The notes under the pieces were generated by a model. The model saw only the letters and a list, made by a program, of their open reading frames with translations, was not told the origin of the DNA and made no database searches. A stretch of DNA of 64,000 nt from Pseudomonas sp. Bc-h (GTDB taxonomy: Bacteria > Pseudomonadota > Gammaproteobacteria > Pseudomonadales > Pseudomonadaceae): the NCBI RefSeq assembly GCF_002080045.1, contig NZ_MUIN01000008.1, positions 1 to 64,000 of the forward strand, read 5' to 3'. Shown here in pieces: positions 10,420 to 19,259 of this stretch; the first letter of the stretch is position 1; the number at the start of each line of letters is the position of its first letter. The position numbers and the translations under genes were made by a program.

Positions 10420-11345
10420 TGGATATCGATCTGCTGAGTAACATTCTCTTCGCAACCGTACGCTGCGGCACTCCGCTTCTGCTGGTGGCGCTGGGTGAGC
10501 TGGTCTGCGAGAAAAGCGGCGTACTCAATCTGGGCCAGGAAGGCATGATGCTGTTCGGTGCGGTGATCGGTTTCATCGTGGCTTTGAGCACCGGCAGTCT
10601 TTGGCTCGGCGTGTTGCTGGCGGTACTGGCGGGCATGCTGCTGTCTTCGCTGTTCGCACTGGTGGCGCTGGTGTTCAACGCCAATCAGGTGGCCACCGGT
10701 CTCGCATTGACGATCTTCGGTGTAGGACTCTCGAGTTTCGTTGGCGCCGCCTGGGTCGGCAAGCCGCTACTGGGTTTCGAACCCTTGGTTGTTCCTTATC
10801 TGAGCGACATTCCGCTGATCGGGCGGATGCTCTTCGCGCAGGACATTCTCGTGTATCTCTCCTTCGCACTGTTCGCTTTAGTGGCATGGACGCTTCTGAA
10901 AAGCCGTGTGGGTTTGGTGATTCAGGCTGTAGGAGAAAACCCTAACGCAGCCAGTGCGATGGGGCTTCCGGTGCTGTTCGTGCGCACGCTGGCCGTTCTG
11001 TTCGGTGGCGCCATGGCGGGTTTGGCAGGCGCTTATCTGTCCTTGGCCTATACGCCGATGTGGGCGGAAAACATGAGCGCGGGCCGCGGCTGGATTGCCT
11101 TGGCGCTGGTGGTGTTCGCCAGCTGGCGTGTCTGGCGTCTGCTGTTGGGTGCCTATCTTTTTGGCTTTGCGAGCATCTTGTATCTGGTGGCTCAGGGCGT
11201 TGGTCTGGCGATTCCTTCCAACTTGTTGGCGATGTTGCCGTATGTCGCGACGATCATGGTGCTGGTGTTACTGTCGCGAAATGCCCTGCGCACCCGACTG
11301 TATGCACCGGTTTCTCTGGGGCAGCCCTGGCAGTCGGGGCACTGA
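10419..11345 (+). CDS. Nucleoside-type ABC transporter permease 2 (BPD_transp_2)
   Basis: A 308-aa permease, shorter than its partner as is usual, with about 8 membrane segments. It carries the partner motif CEKSGVLNLGQEGMMLFGAV near residues 27-46, and IQAVGENPNAASAMGLPV in the coupling loop. GTG at 10416 and ATG at 10419 are both in frame. ATG, overlapping the previous stop, is chosen. It forms the membrane heterodimer with permease 1 and is last in the operon. Confidence 0.9.
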   Translation: MDIDLLSNILFATVRCGTPLLLVALGELVCEKSGVLNLGQEGMMLFGAVIGFIVALSTGSLWLGVLLAVLAGMLLSSLFALVALVFNANQVATGLALTIFGVGLSSFVGAAWVGKPLLGFEPLVVPYLSDIPLIGRMLFAQDILVYLSFALFALVAWTLLKSRVGLVIQAVGENPNAASAMGLPVLFVRTLAVLFGGAMAGLAGAYLSLAYTPMWAENMSAGRGWIALALVVFASWRVWRLLLGAYLFGFASILYLVAQGVGLAIPSNLLAMLPYVATIMVLVLLSRNALRTRLYAPVSLGQPWQSGH

Positions 11346-11455
11346 CTCAGAGCCGAGAATGACCGTTGCGCCGGGAAAACCAAATTCCTGGGGTCCGGCG
11401 CGGTCAATTCTGCTGACGCTGCCTCGTTTCGTTTCGTTTTTCTAGGAGTTGCATC

Positions 11456-12142
11456 ATGCCTGCCAAAAAAACCGCATTGATCATCGGCGCTTCCCGTGGC
11501 CTAGGGCTCGGGCTGGTCAAGCGCCTGACCGAGCAAGGCTGGGAAGTCACTGCAACCGTTCGCGATCAACACAATGCCGACGATCTCAAAGCAGTTCCCG
11601 GCGTTCACATTCAGACGCTGGACATGGACGAGCAATCGTCGCTGGAAGTGCTCACTCATAACCTCAAGGATCAGGTATACGACCTGCTGTTCGTCAACGC
11701 AGGCGTGACAGGTCCCAGACACGACAACCCGACCGACGCCACCGCCGGCGAACTCGGCCAGTTGTTCCTGACCAACGCCGTTGCCCCGATTCGGCTGGCC
11801 AAACGCTTCGTCGATCACATCCGCCCCAAAACCGGCGTCATCGCATTCATGAGTTCAGGCCTGGGCCGAGTCACCAGCCCCGGCTCACCTGAGCTTGCGC
11901 TGTACAAGGCGAGCAAGGCCGCACTCAACTCGATGACCAACACGTTCGTCACTCAACTGGGCGACAACAAACCCACCGTGCTGTCGATTCACCCCGGCTG
12001 GGTACGCACCTCCATGGGTGGAGAAGGCGCCGACATCGATGTAGAAACCAGCGTAAAGGGGATGGTCGAGCAGGTGGAGCGGTTCGCGGGGGAAGGCGGA
12101 CACCATTTCGTGAATTACAAGGGGGAGACGATTCCTTGGTGA
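11456..12142 (+). CDS. Short-chain dehydrogenase/reductase (SDR)
   Basis: A 228-aa Rossmann-fold oxidoreductase with the N-terminal dinucleotide motif GASRGLGLG (about 11-19), NAGV in the middle, and the catalytic pair YKASK (near residue 145). It lacks a membrane anchor. The start has TAGGAG 6-7 nt upstream. A 110-bp gap separates it from the ABC operon. The substrate cannot be read from the sequence. Members of this C-factor-like/YciK-like group are often found near metabolic operons without a defined reaction. Confidence 0.85.
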   Translation: MPAKKTALIIGASRGLGLGLVKRLTEQGWEVTATVRDQHNADDLKAVPGVHIQTLDMDEQSSLEVLTHNLKDQVYDLLFVNAGVTGPRHDNPTDATAGELGQLFLTNAVAPIRLAKRFVDHIRPKTGVIAFMSSGLGRVTSPGSPELALYKASKAALNSMTNTFVTQLGDNKPTVLSIHPGWVRTSMGGEGADIDVETSVKGMVEQVERFAGEGGHHFVNYKGETIPW

Positions 12143-12162
12143 ACGGAGACCTCTGACTCTTT

Positions 12163-12186
12163 GAGGCCCAAATTGGCAAGGGCCTC
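12163..12186. terminator. Hairpin after SDR gene
   Basis: GAGGCCC (12163-12169) pairs with GGGCCTC (12180-12186), 20 bp past the SDR stop. There is no clear T-run, so it may be a weak or Rho-assisted terminator. Confidence 0.4.
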
Positions 12187-12265
12187 ACACCCTGCCCCTC
12201 TCGCCCGTTTCCTACCCACTAAATCCGCGTTTACACCTCAACGAACATCCAGACGTCGGTTGTGC

Positions 12266-12287
12266 GTGTTATCGATGCCGATAACAC
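12266..12287. promoter_or_regulatory. Perfect palindrome, probable operator of the toxin-antitoxin pair
   Basis: GTGTTATC (12266-12273), 6 nt, then GATAACAC (12280-12287): a perfect 8-bp inverted repeat ending 28 bp before the toxin start. Type II TA operons are normally autoregulated through such sites by the antitoxin, here an XRE-type protein. A TTGTGC/TAACAC promoter pair with 16-bp spacing would overlap it. Confidence 0.6.
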
Positions 12288-12315
12288 TTGTGCATATCGA
12301 GCCTGGATGCAAAAT

Positions 12316-12642
12316 ATGAAGCCTGTAAAATTTTTAGGCGACTCACTGGAGCAGATACGAGCCTTCCCCGGCCCCGCACAATCAATCGCGGGTTTCCAAT
12401 TGGACCGGATACAACGTGGAGTGGAAGCCGAGGACTGGAAGCCCATGACGTCGGTTGGCTCAGGAGTCCGGGAAATCAGAGTAAGGGAAACGTCGGGAGC
12501 GTTTCGTGTCATCTATCTGGCGACTCTGGCGGATGCGATTTATGTGTTGCACGCATTCCGTAAAACGACCCAACAGACCGAAAAGCGGGATATCGACCTT
12601 GCTGCGGCCCGGTTGCGTGACTTGATGAGAGGTAAGACATGA
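12316..12642 (+). CDS. RelE/HigB-type toxin, phage Gp49-like (DUF891) family
   Basis: A 108-aa protein of the Gp49-like HigB group of the RelE/ParE superfamily, predicted ribosome-dependent mRNA endonuclease. The signature GVREIRVRETSGAFRVIY and VLHAFRKTTQQT occupies about 50-90, followed by a helical tail. ATG 12316 gives the family length; ATG 12307 is also possible. The Shine-Dalgarno is weak. It overlaps the antitoxin gene by 4 nt (ATGA), with toxin first as in higBA systems. Family assignment is firm; toxicity is inferred. Confidence 0.87.
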   Translation: MKPVKFLGDSLEQIRAFPGPAQSIAGFQLDRIQRGVEAEDWKPMTSVGSGVREIRVRETSGAFRVIYLATLADAIYVLHAFRKTTQQTEKRDIDLAAARLRDLMRGKT

Positions 12643-12920
12643 ACGAAGAACAGGTATTTGCCAGTGTCTGGGATGCTCTCGCGGACACGCAACAGCAAGC
12701 AGCACATCTGAAGGTCAGGTCCGGGCTGATGATCGAGCTTAACGAGCGCATCAAACACTGGCCGGGTAGCGATACGGAAAAAGCACAAAGGCTCAAGATC
12801 ACAAAGCCCCGCTTCTCGAACCTGAAATCGGGCCGGGTAGATCTGTTCAGCCTTGATGCGCTGGTAGATCTGGCCGCCAGCGCAGGCCTTGTCGTCTCGA
12901 TGCATCTGGTCGCCGCCTGA
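12639..12920 (+). CDS. XRE-family antitoxin (HigA-like)
   Basis: A 93-aa helix-turn-helix protein, with the HTH at about 47-80 (TEKAQRLKITKPRFSNLKSGRVDLFSLDALVDLAASAGL). This is the HTH_37/MqsA-HigA type that accompanies Gp49-like toxins. It would neutralise the upstream toxin and bind the 12266-12287 palindrome. It starts within the toxin gene (4-nt overlap), so translation is coupled. Confidence 0.87.
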   Translation: MNEEQVFASVWDALADTQQQAAHLKVRSGLMIELNERIKHWPGSDTEKAQRLKITKPRFSNLKSGRVDLFSLDALVDLAASAGLVVSMHLVAA

Positions 12921-12933
12921 ATCGACGCAATAC

Positions 12934-12949
12934 TTGATCGAAAGGTCAA
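12934..12949 (+). promoter_or_regulatory. RutR-like operator candidate upstream of 8-oxoguanine deaminase
   Basis: TTGATCGAAAGGTCAA has perfect outer arms (TTGA/TCAA) and matches TTGACCA-N2-TGGTCAA at 11 of 14 positions. It lies 121 bp before the deaminase start and just after the antitoxin stop. Confidence 0.45.
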
Positions 12950-13070
12950 CTCGCCTCTACACTTCGCACCTTCGCCTCGCGGCTCCTTTTGAAGCCGCGG
13001 CGACCCTGGATCAGCAGACAGGGCAACACTGAGCTGGCGACCTGAACCCCACTTTCAGAGGAGCCGGCCA

Positions 13071-14426
13071 ATGCCTGCGATCCGTATCTGGTTGAAAAAT
13101 CCCCTTGCTGTGTTCACCGCCAACGACCTCGATGCTCGAGGCGGGCTGGTGGTACAAGGCGGTGTGATCGTTGAAATGCTTGCCGCGGGCCAGTCTCCTG
13201 CACAGCCTTGCGATCAGGTCTTCGATGCCCGCGAACATGTGTTGCTGCCGGGCATGATCAACACCCATCACCATTTTTATCAAACCCTGACCCGCGCCTG
13301 GGCGCCTGTCGTCAATCAACCGCTATTTCCGTGGCTGAAAACGCTGTACCCGGTGTGGGCGCGTCTGACGCCGGAAAAACTGGCGCTGGCCACCAAGGTT
13401 GCGCTGACCGAGCTGTTGTTATCTGGCTGCACCACCGCCGCCGATCACCATTATCTGTTTCCGGACGGGCTGGAAAACGCCATCGACGTTCAGGTGCAAA
13501 GCGTTCGCGAACTGGGCATGCGGGCAATGCTGACGCGCGGTTCGATGAGTCTGGGCGAGGCCGATGGTGGCCTGCCGCCGCAACAGACCGTGCAACAAGG
13601 CCACGTCATTCTCGAAGACAGTCAACGCTTGATAGACACCTATCACGAACGCGGCGATGGCGCGCAGATCCAGATCGCCCTGGCGCCCTGCTCGCCGTTT
13701 TCGGTGACCACCGAAATCATGTCCGAAAGCGCCGTGCTGGCGGACAAACTCGATGTTCGTCTGCATACCCATCTGGCCGAGACGCTGGATGAGGAGGATT
13801 TCTGTCTGCAACGGTTTGGCCTGCGCACCGTGGATTATCTGGACAGCGTCGGCTGGCTCGGCCCACGTACCTGGCTGGCTCACGGTATTCATTTCAACGA
13901 ACAGGAAACCGCCCGACTGGGCGAGGCTGGCACCGGGATCTGTCACTGCCCGAGTTCGAACATGCGTTTGGCCTCGGGTATCTGTCCGACGCTGGACCTG
14001 ATCGCCGCTGGCGCGCCTGTCGGACTGGGCGTGGATGGATCGGCGTCCAACGATGCCTCGAACATGATTCTGGAGGCCAAGCAGGCGCTTTATCTGCAAC
14101 GGCTGCGATACGGCGCGGAGAAGATCACTCCGGAGCTGGCTTTGGGCTGGGCCACCAAAGGTTCGGCGAAGCTGTTGGGTCGCAGTGACATCGGTGAGCT
14201 GGCCGTGGGCAAACAGGCTGACCTGGCGCTGTTCAAACTGGATGAGCTGCGGTTCTCGGGCAGCCATGACCCGTTGTCGGCGATGTTGCTGTGCGGGGCC
14301 GACCGGGCTGATCGCGTGATGATCGGCGGTCAGTGGCGGGTGATCGATGGGCAGGTTGAGGGGCTGGATCTGAAGGGCTTGATCGCCGATCACCGGCAGG
14401 CTGCGGCGGAGTTGATCAAGGGCTAG
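13071..14426 (+). CDS. 8-oxoguanine deaminase (amidohydrolase superfamily)
   Basis: A 451-aa cytoplasmic zinc amidohydrolase. It has the metal-binding HxH in INTHHHFYQT (H66/H68), RLHTHLAET, LAHGIHFNEQE and the metal/base aspartate in GVDGSASNDASN. The sequence and locus match P. aeruginosa PA0142, shown to deaminate 8-oxoguanine to urate. Guanine or isocytosine activity is less likely. A RutR-like dyad lies upstream. The role is recycling of oxidised purines within the salvage island. Confidence 0.87.
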   Translation: MPAIRIWLKNPLAVFTANDLDARGGLVVQGGVIVEMLAAGQSPAQPCDQVFDAREHVLLPGMINTHHHFYQTLTRAWAPVVNQPLFPWLKTLYPVWARLTPEKLALATKVALTELLLSGCTTAADHHYLFPDGLENAIDVQVQSVRELGMRAMLTRGSMSLGEADGGLPPQQTVQQGHVILEDSQRLIDTYHERGDGAQIQIALAPCSPFSVTTEIMSESAVLADKLDVRLHTHLAETLDEEDFCLQRFGLRTVDYLDSVGWLGPRTWLAHGIHFNEQETARLGEAGTGICHCPSSNMRLASGICPTLDLIAAGAPVGLGVDGSASNDASNMILEAKQALYLQRLRYGAEKITPELALGWATKGSAKLLGRSDIGELAVGKQADLALFKLDELRFSGSHDPLSAMLLCGADRADRVMIGGQWRVIDGQVEGLDLKGLIADHRQAAAELIKG

Positions 14427-14437
14427 CGCAAGGCTTG

Positions 14438-14520
14438 CTGTAGCAGCCCGGCCGATCGGCGTTCCGTTTGCCGGCGGTAGCGATATGGCTTATGCCACCG
14501 CCGGCAAGCCGGACTGCCAG
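14438..14520. repeat. REP family A, inverted pair
   Basis: GTAGCAG plus GCCGGCGGTAGCG faces CCACCGCCGGCAAGCCGG across about 80 bp, between the convergent 8-oxoguanine deaminase and Ca2+/H+ exchanger genes. The same core recurs at 15781, 17157, 29211, 39562, 43734, 51336 and 61737. It probably also acts as a bidirectional terminator. Confidence 0.75.
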
Positions 14521-14547
14521 ATGATATGTGCGAGAACCCGGGTCAGG

Positions 14548-15639
14548 TTACAACCCCAACAGCGACAGCATCACGAACGTCGCAAACAGCACGAAGTGGG
14601 TCATGCCTTCGATGGCGTTGGTTTCACCGTCGTTGAGGTTGATCGCGCTGACCAGCAAGGTGACGAAGATCATCACGGTCTGCACCGGCGTCATCGCCAT
14701 CTGGAACGGCTGGCCGGTGTACAGCGCCATGGCTTCCATCACTGGTACCGTCAGGATGACTGTGGATAACGAGGCGCCCAACGCGACGTTCACCACCGAC
14801 TGCATCCTGTTCGCCAGTGCAGCGCGTAATGCCGTCAGAATCTCGGGGGCCGCCGAAATAGCGGCCACCAGGATTGCAGTCATCACCGGCGGCGCGCCGC
14901 TGCCTTCCAGTCCCAGGTCTACGGTTTTCGACATCACCTCGGCCAATGCGCCGATGATGATCACGCCGAAAACCAGCGTGCCGATGGAGAGTGGCAAGTT
15001 AACAGGCTCGCTCGGCTGCTCCGGCTGATCCTTACGCCGCTTCTTGTCCGGATAGCTGTAACTGAAGAAATAGCTGTGCGGCCCGACCTGCATCCGCAGA
15101 AACAATGCGTACAGCAGAATCATTGCGCCAATGGTGAAGGCCGAGTAGACCTTCCATTTCGACTCGGGAATGAATTCCGGCACCACCATTGAAACGGCCA
15201 TCGCGGTGAGAATCATCACGCTGTAGGAGCGCGCCGAATCGTCGTTGTAGGACTGTTCGCCATGCTTGAGACCGCCCATCAATGCCGCCAGGCCAAGAAT
15301 ACCGTTGATGTCGAGCATGACCGCCGAGTAGATCGTGTCGCGCACCAGCGTCGGTGACGGCTCGTTGCTCATCATGATCGCCAGGATCACCACTTCCACC
15401 AGCACCGCCGACAGCGTGAGGATCATCGTGCCGTATGGGTCGCCGACTTTTTCGGCCAGCAGCTCGGCGTGGTGGGCCACACGCATGGAGGCGCAGACGA
15501 TAAACATCACCAGCGCGATGCCAGCGATCAGGGCGACAGTGTTGCCGTGGCTGAGCAGTTGATGCTCGAAGGGGTAGGCGAAGCAGGTTGCGATCACCGC
15601 CAACAGAAGAAACTTTTCTTGCTTGAGAATCGTGCCCAT
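14548..15639 (-). CDS. chaA: Ca2+(Na+)/H+ antiporter, ChaA-like (CaCA family)
   Basis: A 363-aa inner-membrane cation/proton exchanger with about 11 hydrophobic segments. The two family repeats are visible: GDPYGTMILTLSAVLVEVVIL (about 65-85) and ILVAAISAAPEILTALRAA with VNVALGASLSTVILTVPV in the C-terminal half. Acidic residues VEV and APE are the expected ion-binding positions. Length matches E. coli ChaA (366 aa). It is convergent with the deaminase gene and stands alone. Confidence 0.86.
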   Translation of the reverse strand: MGTILKQEKFLLLAVIATCFAYPFEHQLLSHGNTVALIAGIALVMFIVCASMRVAHHAELLAEKVGDPYGTMILTLSAVLVEVVILAIMMSNEPSPTLVRDTIYSAVMLDINGILGLAALMGGLKHGEQSYNDDSARSYSVMILTAMAVSMVVPEFIPESKWKVYSAFTIGAMILLYALFLRMQVGPHSYFFSYSYPDKKRRKDQPEQPSEPVNLPLSIGTLVFGVIIIGALAEVMSKTVDLGLEGSGAPPVMTAILVAAISAAPEILTALRAALANRMQSVVNVALGASLSTVILTVPVMEAMALYTGQPFQMAMTPVQTVMIFVTLLVSAINLNDGETNAIEGMTHFVLFATFVMLSLLGL

Positions 15640-15687
15640 CGCTGCCTTTTAGCCTTTGCGACCCAGGCCGCACATCCATGAAGTATT

Positions 15688-15703
15688 AACCGCTCAAGCG
15701 GTT
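15688..15703. promoter_or_regulatory. Perfect 16-bp palindrome upstream of chaA
   Basis: AACCGCT-CA-AGCGGTT, a perfect 7-bp inverted repeat 49 bp upstream of the chaA start. It is an operator candidate; no cognate regulator is adjacent. Confidence 0.35.
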
Positions 15704-15780
15704 GAGAGTGCTGGTTGTAAATAAAGGTTTCAAGACAGCAGCAATCAACCATCATTCTCTACGCTCGGTAAGCAGTGCGA

Positions 15781-15836
15781 CACGCCGGCGGCGGCGATCT
15801 CATCGGTCACTCCGCCGGCAAGCCGTGCCGCTACAG
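15781..15836. repeat. REP family A, short inverted pair
   Basis: GCCGGCGGCGGCGATC faces TCCGCCGGCAAGCCG, ending CGCTACAG. It has the same core as the copy at 14438 with a shorter loop. Confidence 0.65.
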
Positions 15837-15952
15837 AGTGAGTAGTCCTGCACCGGTTCGCGGCGTCTCCCTTCCCCTGCGCACCGTCCCTGAACACGCT
15901 GATCCCCTGACAGAGACCTTGCCATCAGAAGAATCCCGCCGCACAACGAGAC

Positions 15953-15968
15953 CTGTCTTATTGGTCAG
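15953..15968 (+). promoter_or_regulatory. RutR-like operator candidate upstream of BMP binding protein
   Basis: CTGTCTTATTGGTCAG has a perfect right half-site (TGGTCA) and a degenerate left half. It is the weakest of the four candidates, but shares the ACCTG left flank (15951) with those at 4294 and 7685. It lies 69 bp before the BMP gene. Confidence 0.35.
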
Positions 15969-16036
15969 CTTTTTGCATTGAGTCGAACGCCCCGCCCAGA
16001 CGGCCCGGCCCACAAGACCAAAGGAGCTCGACCTGC

Positions 16037-17134
16037 ATGCTTTCCACCCTTCACTCACGTCGTCCGCTTAAAAAACTGATGTGCGCCATCGCCGCTGTCG
16101 TTGGCCTGAGTTCAAGCCTGATGGCCGCTGCGGCCGATCCCCTGAAAGTCGGTTTCGTCTACATCGGCCCTATCGGCGACCACGGCTGGACCTATCAGCA
16201 TGAGCAGGGTCGTCAGGCCATGGCCAAGGCGCTGGGCGACAAAGTGACCACCAGTTTCGTCGAAAACGTACCGGAAGGCGCAGATGCCGAGCGGGTCATC
16301 CGCAACATGGCGAAGGGCGGTTATGACCTCGTCTTCACCACCTCGTTCGGCTACATGAACCCGACGCTTAAAGTCGCAAAGCAATTCCCCAAAGTGACCT
16401 TCGAGCACGCGACTGGCTACAAGCAGGACAAGAACATGGGCACGTATCTGGCCCGCACTTATGAAGGTCGCTACGTCGGTGGCTTCCTCGCGGCGAAGAT
16501 GACCAAGACCAGGAAGATCGGTTATGTCGCCTCGTTCCCGATTCCGGAAGTGTTGCGTGACATCAACGCGATTCAATTGGCGCTGAACAAGTACAACCCG
16601 GGCACCGAAATCAAGGTGGTGTGGGTCAACTCCTGGTTCGATCCGGGCAAGGAAGCGGACGCCGCCAACGCGCTGATCGATCAGGGGGTCGACGTGGTCT
16701 TCCAGCACACCGATAGCCCGGCACCGATTCAGGCGGCAGAACGCCGTGGCGTTTATGCAGTGGGTTATGCCTCGGACATGGCGCACTTCGGCCCGAAAGC
16801 GGTGCTGACTTCCATCGTCAACAACTGGGGCCCGCATTACATTCAGGCTACCCAGGCAGTCATTGATGGCACGTGGAAATCCCAGGATTACTGGGGCGGT
16901 TTGAAGGAAGGGACGGTTGAGCTGCCGATCAGCGATCTGGTGCCTGCTGATGTGAAAGGCGAAGCACAGAAGATCATCGCCGATATTGAAAGCGGCGCGT
17001 TCCATCCATTCACCGGCCCGATCAAGGATCAGACCGGCGCCGTGAAGATCCCGGAAGGCAGTATTGCGACCAATGCCGAACTGGCATCCATGAACTATTA
17101 CGTTGAAGGCGTGAAGGCGGATTTGCCGAAGTAA
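16037..17134 (+). CDS. BMP/PnrA-family periplasmic nucleoside-binding protein
   Basis: A 365-aa substrate-binding protein with an N-terminal signal peptide (LKKLMCAIAAVVGLSSSLMAAA, cleavage near residue 33-35) and the BMP domain (KVGFVYIGPIGDHGWTYQHEQGR). It lacks a lipobox cysteine at the cleavage site, so it is probably soluble. BMP proteins bind purine nucleosides, which fits the ABC ATPase/permease operon 5 kb upstream that lacks its own binding protein. The start has AAAGGAG 12 nt upstream. Confidence 0.88.
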   Translation: MLSTLHSRRPLKKLMCAIAAVVGLSSSLMAAAADPLKVGFVYIGPIGDHGWTYQHEQGRQAMAKALGDKVTTSFVENVPEGADAERVIRNMAKGGYDLVFTTSFGYMNPTLKVAKQFPKVTFEHATGYKQDKNMGTYLARTYEGRYVGGFLAAKMTKTRKIGYVASFPIPEVLRDINAIQLALNKYNPGTEIKVVWVNSWFDPGKEADAANALIDQGVDVVFQHTDSPAPIQAAERRGVYAVGYASDMAHFGPKAVLTSIVNNWGPHYIQATQAVIDGTWKSQDYWGGLKEGTVELPISDLVPADVKGEAQKIIADIESGAFHPFTGPIKDQTGAVKIPEGSIATNAELASMNYYVEGVKADLPK

Positions 17135-17156
17135 GGCAATCACAGCAATTAACCCG

Positions 17157-17225
17157 GTAGCAGCCTGGCTTGCCAGCGGTGGATATTTTGACAGCGCCGC
17201 CGCCCGCATCCCATCCTGCTACAGG
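17157..17225. repeat. Degenerate REP family A pair
   Basis: GTAGCAGCCTGGCTTGCCAGCGGTGG faces CGCCGCCGCCC...CCTGCTACAG. Outer CTGTAGCAG arms are kept while inner arms have decayed. It lies between the BMP and oxygenase genes. Confidence 0.5.
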
Positions 17226-17252
17226 GCGACATTTACCTTGTCTGGAGCCCGC

Positions 17253-18221
17253 ATGAACCCGCTTCCCGTCATCGACATTTCCCCGCTCTACGCCAACGAT
17301 GATCAGGCCTGGCATGACGTTGCCCGGCAGATCGATGCGGCCTGCCGCCAGTGGGGATTTTTCTACATCAAGGGTCACCCGATCAGCGCCGAGCGTATCG
17401 AACAGGTGATCGGAAATGCCCAACGGTTTTTCGCCCAACCCATGGATGAAAAACTCAACATCGACATCACCCAAAGCCAGCATCATCGCGGGTATGGAGC
17501 CATCGCCACCGAGCAACTGGACCCCAACCTGCCCAGCGATCTGAAAGAGACCTTCGACATGGGTCTGCATCTTCCGGCGGATCATCCTGACGTGGTCGCC
17601 GGAAAACCACTGCGCGGCCCTAATCGTCACCCCGACCTGCCGGGCTGGCAAAGCTTGATGGAGCAGCATTATCTGGACATGCAGGCATTGGCGCTGACCT
17701 TGTTACGGGCCATGACCCCGGCTCTGGGCATCGAACGTGACTTCTTCGATCAACGCTTCGAACAACCGGTCAGTGTGTTGCGAATGATCCATTACCCACC
17801 CCGCCACACTGCCACCAGCGAACAGCAACAAGGCGCTGGCGCGCACACTGATTACGGTTGCATCACGTTGCTTTATCAGGATGTCGCCGGTGGCCTGCAA
17901 GTGCGCGACGTTCGCGGCCAGTGGGTGGATGCGCCACCCATCGACGGCACGTTCGTGGTCAATCTCGGCGACATGATGGCGCGGTGGAGCAACGATCAGT
18001 ACGTCTCGACGCCGCACCGGGTGATCAGCCCGTTGGGAGTCGACCGTTACTCGATGCCGTTTTTCGCCGAACCGCACCCGGACACGCGCGTCGAATGCCT
18101 GCCGGGCTGCGCCGACGACCAGCATCCGCCGCTGTATCCACCCACCACCTGTGCCGAGTTTCTGCTGTCACGGTTTGCTGATACTTACGCCTACAGAAGA
18201 GACCAGGAAGCCGAGGTCTGA
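17253..18221 (+). CDS. 2-oxoglutarate/Fe(II)-dependent oxygenase, isopenicillin N synthase-like
   Basis: A 322-aa cytoplasmic dioxygenase. The N-terminal DIOX_N region (PVIDISPL... CRQWGFFYIKGH) is followed by the double-stranded beta-helix with the iron triad H198-x-D200 (GAHTDYG) and H255 (TPHRVISP), and R265-x-S267 (DRYSMPFF) for 2-oxoglutarate. The start has TGGAG 5-6 nt upstream. It lies between the nucleoside-binding protein and adenine deaminase, so a purine or methylated-purine substrate is an attractive guess, but nothing in the sequence fixes the reaction. Confidence 0.87.
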   Translation: MNPLPVIDISPLYANDDQAWHDVARQIDAACRQWGFFYIKGHPISAERIEQVIGNAQRFFAQPMDEKLNIDITQSQHHRGYGAIATEQLDPNLPSDLKETFDMGLHLPADHPDVVAGKPLRGPNRHPDLPGWQSLMEQHYLDMQALALTLLRAMTPALGIERDFFDQRFEQPVSVLRMIHYPPRHTATSEQQQGAGAHTDYGCITLLYQDVAGGLQVRDVRGQWVDAPPIDGTFVVNLGDMMARWSNDQYVSTPHRVISPLGVDRYSMPFFAEPHPDTRVECLPGCADDQHPPLYPPTTCAEFLLSRFADTYAYRRDQEAEV

Positions 18222-18242
18222 ACCGTCCGGTCAGGTTTTTAA

Positions 18243-19253
<1,011 letters not shown>

Positions 19254-19259
19254 AACGGG

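Larger units (their letters stand above)
15640..16036. other. 397-bp divergent intergenic region, chaA / BMP gene
   Basis: No gene is seen. Contents in order: the palindrome at 15688-15703 near the chaA start, a REP family A pair (15781-15836), a RutR-like dyad (15953-15968), and the AAAGGAG Shine-Dalgarno of the BMP gene. Confidence 0.6.

Noticed and set aside
18218..18234. CTGAACCGTCCGGTCAG before adenine deaminase as a fifth RutR-like site
   Set aside because: The arms are 17 bp apart end to end, one base off the 16-bp spacing, and the left half does not align.
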